Positions 6,548-9,102 of a DNA stretch of 9,102 nt are shown here, one piece after another. This DNA comes from Desulfurivibrio sp044068515 (GTDB lineage: Bacteria; Desulfobacterota; Desulfobulbia; Desulfobulbales; Desulfurivibrionaceae), in NCBI RefSeq assembly GCF_044068515.1, contig NZ_JBIPKI010000065.1, positions 1 to 9,102 of the forward strand, given 5' to 3'. Within the stretch, counting starts at the first letter, position 1, and each line of letters opens with the position of its first letter. Both the position numbers and the translations under genes were made by a program. Under the pieces are notes generated by a model that ran no database searches, had not been told where the DNA came from, and saw only the letters and a list, made by a program, of their open reading frames with translations.

Positions 6548-6728
6548 CTCCTGTCGTCAACCAAGACCGCCTGCATGGCTTGAGTCTGCCGGCCAGAATC
6601 TTGAGGCAATGCCGCCCTGCCCGGTCCCTGCCCTGTGGGGCATACCATGTGGCAGCCGGGCGGACTGCTCATGCCAGCCGGGACAATGTACTCCGGCAAG
6701 CTTTGCCGGCAAGCTTTTTCCCATCCCA
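6548..6728. other. Gap between umuC and the cNMP/PilZ gene
   Basis: I see no credible gene in these 181 bases. Short open frames here have unlikely composition and no ribosome binding site. The stretch carries the CCGGCAAGCTTT tandem near umuC and several GC-rich inverted segments such as AGAC/GTCT flanking GCC/GGC around 6562-6586. No c-di-GMP riboswitch (GEMM) pattern can be matched. No convincing promoter for the cNMP/PilZ gene is visible; a TTGACG at 6555-6560 lacks a good -10. Confidence 0.5.
6693..6719. repeat. Tandem CCGGCAAGCTTT pair forming alternative hairpins
   Basis: CCGGCAAGCTTT occurs at 6693-6704 and again at 6706-6717, one G apart. The pair can fold as CCGGCAA/TTGCCGG (6693-6699 with 6703-6709, 3-nt loop) or as AAGCTT/AAGCTT (6698-6703 with 6711-6716). 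The second fold is followed by T's on the plus strand, ending at 6719. Thus a terminator-like shape faces the plus strand, although all nearby genes are on the minus strand. On the minus strand no U-run follows, so it is at best a transcript-end stem for umuC, whose stop lies 10 nt away. Confidence 0.5.
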
Positions 6729-8024
6729 TCACCGCCGATCACGACGCCGGCCATCGGTCGCCTGGACAAGAGGGAGTTCCTGCCAATTGGTGGTATAGGA
6801 GGGGGATTTGCGCATCTGTTTATGGTGCCAGGGCTTGCTCAACCCGGCCGAGGCATACTGGAGGGTGTCCCGGCCCCAGATCCGGTTGATCCGGTCCAGG
6901 GCCTGCTGGAGGTTGCCGCGGTTGCGGCCGGGGGGGACGAAAAGGTTGGCCTGGTGGATCCGGGCGGGGATCAGGTCGGTCAGGATCACCCCCACTTTCT
7001 GGTAGGCATAGCCCGGCCGAAAAAGCTCCTTGAGGCAGCGGACCGCCTGGGCGATCAGCACCGAGGTGTCGGCGGTGGGGCCGGCCAGGATCAGGGTTCG
7101 GCCGGCGGCGTACTGGGACTGGTCGGCCCGGAAACGGTTGGTGGTCAGATACAAGCTCAGGCAGCCGGCCTGGAGCCTTTGTTGGCGGAGCTTCTCGGCC
7201 GCCCGGGATACGTAGGAAACCGTGGCTTCACGCATCTCGGCCAAGGTGCTTACCGGAGTGCCGAAGGAGCGGGAACAGGCCAGGGAGTGCGGCGGCGGCG
7301 GGCTTTGCTCCAGGCCGAAACAGGGGATCCCCCGCAGTTCATGGCTGGTGCGGACCCCGGTGACGCTCAGATTGCGCCGGACCCAGGCTTCGTCGGCCCG
7401 GCTCAGATCAAAAGCGGTGCGGATGCCCCGGCCGGCCAGCTTGCGGCTGGAGCGCGGCCCGATTCCCCAGATTTCCCCGACGGCAATCCCCTTGAGGACG
7501 GCAGCTATATCACCTTCCGGCAACAGGGCAAAGACTCCGTCGTACTCAAGGTTTGTCTTGGCCAGGCGGTTGGCGATCTTGGCCAGGGTCTTAGTGGCGC
7601 CAAAGCCGATGGAAACCGGGATTCCGGTGTATTGACCGATGATCTGGCGGATCCGCCCCCCGAGCCGGCGCAGGGTATCCTCGGCAGCCCCGGGCAGGCG
7701 AAAGAAGGCCTCATCGATGGAATAAACCTCCACCTCGGGCTCAAGAGCTCCCAGCACCTCCATCACCCGGCGGGACATGTCACCATAAAGGGCGTAATTG
7801 GAGGAAAAGATCCGGACCCGGTGGCGTTCGAGCAGGGCTTTGCAACGGAAACAGGGTTCCCCCATGGCGATGCCCAGGGCCTTGGCCTCGTTGGAGCGGG
7901 CGATCACGCAGCCGTCGTTGTTGGAGAGGACCACCACCGGCTGGCCTGCCAGCCCGGGATTGAAAACCCGTTCGCAGGAGACATAGAAGTTGTTGCAGTC
8001 CAGCAGGGCAAAGATCGATGACAT
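6729..8024 (-). CDS. umuC: Y-family translesion DNA polymerase, UmuC (Pol V catalytic subunit type)
   Basis: This 431-residue protein (E. coli UmuC has 422) should synthesise DNA across lesions. The palm catalytic carboxylates are visible as Asp9 in LLDCNNFYVSCE and Asp104/Glu105 in YSIDEAF. Tyr14 is the likely ribonucleotide steric gate. UmuC-specific stretches include VVVLSNNDGCVIARSNEAKA (30-49) and the end region MRKSPSYTTNWQELPLV (404-420). A helix-hairpin-helix segment WGIGPRSSRKLAGRGI spans 186-201, and a sliding-clamp-binding QANLF sits at 358-362, equivalent to the QLNLF of E. coli UmuC. It starts at ATG 8024, sharing one base with the sirtuin stop (TGATG), so translation is probably coupled. 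No umuD is adjacent; the Pol V model requires UmuD', so a partner must be encoded elsewhere or be replaced. No LexA-type operator is recognised in the visible DNA. The C-terminus ends in an Arg-rich GRRRDRR tail. Confidence 0.94.
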   Translation of the reverse strand: MSSIFALLDCNNFYVSCERVFNPGLAGQPVVVLSNNDGCVIARSNEAKALGIAMGEPCFRCKALLERHRVRIFSSNYALYGDMSRRVMEVLGALEPEVEVYSIDEAFFRLPGAAEDTLRRLGGRIRQIIGQYTGIPVSIGFGATKTLAKIANRLAKTNLEYDGVFALLPEGDIAAVLKGIAVGEIWGIGPRSSRKLAGRGIRTAFDLSRADEAWVRRNLSVTGVRTSHELRGIPCFGLEQSPPPPHSLACSRSFGTPVSTLAEMREATVSYVSRAAEKLRQQRLQAGCLSLYLTTNRFRADQSQYAAGRTLILAGPTADTSVLIAQAVRCLKELFRPGYAYQKVGVILTDLIPARIHQANLFVPPGRNRGNLQQALDRINRIWGRDTLQYASAGLSKPWHHKQMRKSPSYTTNWQELPLVQATDGRRRDRR

Positions 8025-8779
8025 CAGTTTCCCGCCTTGGGCTTCATTTTTTTAAGTTCGGCCACCAGGGCGGGGATCGTCGCAGCAGCCGGGCCCTCAA
8101 GAAAAATATCGGTCAGGGAGTCGGTGAGGGGGGTGCGCTCCAGATTGATCTCGATGATGATTGCGCCCCGCTCCTTGGCAAGGACGGGAATCGTGTTGGC
8201 GGGAGCCACTTCGGCCGAAGTGCCGACCAGCAGCAGCGCCTCGGCGGCCGAGGCCAGCTGAAAGGAGCGCTCCAGCGCGGCGGCGGGAATATCCTCGCCG
8301 AAAAAAACCACGTCCGGCTTGAGGACCATGCCGCACCGGCAACGCGGGACCGCCTCTTTGCGTTTGGCCGCGGCGCGATAGCTCCGACCACAACCCGGGC
8401 AGGACAGGGTGCCGGCATTGCCGTGATACTCGATAACCCTGGCGGCCCCCGCGGCCTGATGGAGATTGTCGACGTTCTGGGTGATAATCTGGTCCAGCCA
8501 GCCCAGCCGCTCCAGTTCGGCCAGGCCAAGGTGGGCCGGATTGGGCCGGGCCTGGGCAATCAACTGATCCATCTCCCTGAGCATCGCCCAGACCTTGCGA
8601 GGATCCTGCAGAAAGGCCTCGATCGTGGCATACTCCGCCGGGTCGTACCTGGCCCATAACCCGGCCGCGCTGCGGAAATCGGGAATCCCCGATTCCACCG
8701 AAATTCCGGCCCCGGTAAGAGCCAGGGTCAACCGGGAACCATGCAGCGCCGCCGCCGCCCGGGCAATCAAGCCGCTCAT
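8024..8779 (-). CDS. cobB: Sir2-family NAD+-dependent protein deacylase (CobB-like sirtuin)
   Basis: This complete 251-residue sirtuin should remove acyl groups from protein lysines, consuming NAD+ and releasing nicotinamide and O-acyl-ADP-ribose. Motifs appear in order: NAD+-binding GAGISVESGIPDFRS (23-37), TQNVDNLH (100-107), catalytic His119 in EYHG, four zinc cysteines (Cys127, Cys130, Cys147, Cys149), KPDVVFFGE (154-162) and GTSAEVAPAN (186-195). No extra effector domain is fused, unlike known anti-phage Sir2 proteins, so it looks like a housekeeping deacylase. The Tyr-x-x-Arg pair of CobB/SIRT5 desuccinylases is not conserved: Leu67 and Met70 stand there by my alignment. This favours deacetylase activity. 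ATG 8779 has two ribosome-binding-like runs upstream, GAGGAGG at 4-nt spacing and AAAGGAGG further out. The gene overlaps umuC by one base and lies 61 nt after an upstream gene with no obvious terminator, so a three-gene transcript is plausible. The symbol reflects the family. Confidence 0.93.
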   Translation of the reverse strand: MSGLIARAAAALHGSRLTLALTGAGISVESGIPDFRSAAGLWARYDPAEYATIEAFLQDPRKVWAMLREMDQLIAQARPNPAHLGLAELERLGWLDQIITQNVDNLHQAAGAARVIEYHGNAGTLSCPGCGRSYRAAAKRKEAVPRCRCGMVLKPDVVFFGEDIPAAALERSFQLASAAEALLLVGTSAEVAPANTIPVLAKERGAIIIEINLERTPLTDSLTDIFLEGPAAATIPALVAELKKMKPKAGN

Positions 8780-8783
8780 CCCG

Positions 8784-8799
8784 CCTCCTCGCCTCCTTT
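8784..8799 (-). promoter_or_regulatory. Double Shine-Dalgarno sequence before the sirtuin gene
   Basis: On the minus strand AAAGGAGG (8799-8792) and GAGGAGG (8790-8784) stand in series before ATG 8779, with spacers of 12 and 4 nt. Neither spacing is ideal alone. Together they may give strong ribosome loading. No alternative start codon fits better. Confidence 0.55.
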
Positions 8800-8802
8800 A
8801 AC

Positions 8803-8834
8803 CCCGGCCCCGGCCGGGTTGCCGGCAATTTGCC
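8803..8834 (-). other. GC-rich inverted repeats in the leader of the sirtuin gene
   Basis: CCCGGC (8803-8808) pairs with GCCGGG (8813-8818) across 4 nt. Directly beside it lie the perfect palindrome TTGCCGGCAA (8819-8828) and an overlapping GGCAA/TTGCC pair (8824-8834). They occupy most of the 61-nt gap just upstream of the ribosome binding sites. No U-run follows in the direction of transcription, so termination is unlikely. An effect on translation initiation or mRNA processing is possible but unproven. Confidence 0.35.
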
Positions 8835-8840
8835 AGAGTT

Positions 8841-9102
8841 TTATCTCTTATTATTGAAGATCCGAAAACGTTCTTCCGCTCCCAACATTTCATAGGGTTG
8901 GACCAGGGCCTGCCGGTAATGGGCGTCGGCTTCGGCCAGCACCAGGTCAAGCTGGGCCTGCAGCAAGCCGCGGGTTGCTTCCCGGCTGGCGGCCAGTTCC
9001 CGGACCAGTTCCTCTTCATGGCCGGCCCGCAAGCGGTTTTCCTCCGTCTTGAGCAGAGCAAAATCGGCCGCCACGAAGGTGCCCGCCGCCGCCACGAAGG
9101 TC
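8841..9102 (-). CDS. C-terminal part of an unrecognised helical protein, cut by the window edge
   Basis: The frame is open from the right edge to TAA at 8841-8843, giving about 86 visible residues. A GTG at 9095 could be a start, but no upstream sequence is available to test it, so the gene is treated as partial. The visible part opens with a seven-residue near-duplication (TFVAAAG then TFVAAD). It continues as a strongly helical, Ala/Glu/Leu/Arg-rich stretch with coiled-coil potential (LLKTEENRLRAGHEEELVRE onward). It ends in EERFRIFNNKR. I do not recognise the family. A short FVAADFALLK resembles the start of CNNM/CorC-type membrane domains, but the sequence after it does not follow that family. 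It lies 61 nt upstream of the sirtuin gene on the same strand and may share its transcript. Confidence 0.55.
   Translation of the reverse strand, partial: TFVAAAGTFVAADFALLKTEENRLRAGHEEELVRELAASREATRGLLQAQLDLVLAEADAHYRQALVQPYEMLGAEERFRIFNNKR
9067..9101. repeat. Two 14-bp direct repeats, 21 bp apart
   Basis: GCCGCCACGAAGGT occurs at 9067-9080 and 9088-9101. The 21-bp period equals seven codons and encodes the repeated TFVAA in the partial protein. The array may continue beyond the right edge. Confidence 0.7.

Noticed and set aside
6532..6560. Promoter TTGACG-17-TGTTCA for the cNMP/PilZ gene
   Set aside because: The -35 is good but the -10 matches only two of six consensus positions, and no better spacing was found.
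6474..6728. A c-di-GMP (GEMM) riboswitch before the cNMP/PilZ gene
   Set aside because: The AAGCC/GGC segments near 6562-6586 are only superficially similar. The conserved receptor and tetraloop elements of the class could not be lined up.
6538..6769. Short minus-strand frames of 64 and 70 codons after umuC
   Set aside because: They overlap each other in different frames, lack ribosome binding sites, and have Gly/Pro/Cys/His-rich composition typical of non-coding GC-rich DNA.
6531..8021. A 496-codon plus-strand frame opposite umuC
   Set aside because: It lies wholly against a well-supported polymerase gene and has Gly/Pro/Gln-rich low-complexity composition. The similar long plus-strand frames at 1858-3492, 4004-5140 and 8018-8659 are rejected for the same reason.
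8024..8779. Sir2 as part of an anti-phage defence system
   Set aside because: Defence Sir2 proteins usually carry fused sensor domains or sit beside sensor genes. This one is a stand-alone zinc-containing deacylase, and the neighbour is a polymerase.

Overview
The window is a GC-rich segment in which every supported gene lies on the minus strand. It therefore reads from the right edge to the left. The gene content (a fused TRAP permease with a TAXI binding protein, a large-type malic enzyme, a cyclic-nucleotide-domain/PilZ fusion, a CobB-like sirtuin and UmuC) fits a Gram-negative, probably anaerobic or facultative bacterium. Desulfobacterota or a related group is my best guess. That placement is inference from gene content and base composition, not a match to a reference.

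In transcription order: (1) The 3' end of an unrecognised helical, Ala/Glu/Leu-rich protein enters from the right edge (8841-9102). (2) After 61 nt comes a complete zinc-containing Sir2-family deacylase (8024-8779). (3) Its stop codon overlaps the start of umuC (6729-8024), a Y-family translesion polymerase, in a TGATG junction. No umuD is visible. (4) A 255-nt gap holds tandem inverted-repeat sequence and a possible 22-25 codon leader ORF, whose stop overlaps the next start in ATGA. (5) A 339-residue protein follows (5454-6473), with a helical TPR-like N-terminus, a degenerate cNMP-binding fold and a C-terminal PilZ (c-di-GMP) domain. It ends at a plausible intrinsic terminator.

(6) An AT-richer control region (about 5220-5320) carries a good sigma70-type promoter and a stem-loop at the predicted mRNA 5' end. 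It drives an operon of a TAXI-family periplasmic binding protein (4118-5122), a fused DctQM-type TRAP permease (1852-4011) and NAD(P)-dependent malic enzyme (85-1821). A perfect 11-bp hairpin separates the binding-protein and permease genes. Another perfect hairpin follows malic enzyme at the left edge.

Functional reading: the left half looks like a Na+- or H+-driven organic-acid uptake unit. Its product could enter metabolism as malate and be decarboxylated to pyruvate, so the transported substrate is plausibly a C4-dicarboxylate. The right half couples an NAD+-dependent deacylase to an error-prone polymerase at the translational level. I see this as the least conventional arrangement here. 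The cNMP/PilZ protein is a probable c-di-GMP effector placed between the two units. I found no rRNA, tRNA, CRISPR array, insertion sequence or phage gene.
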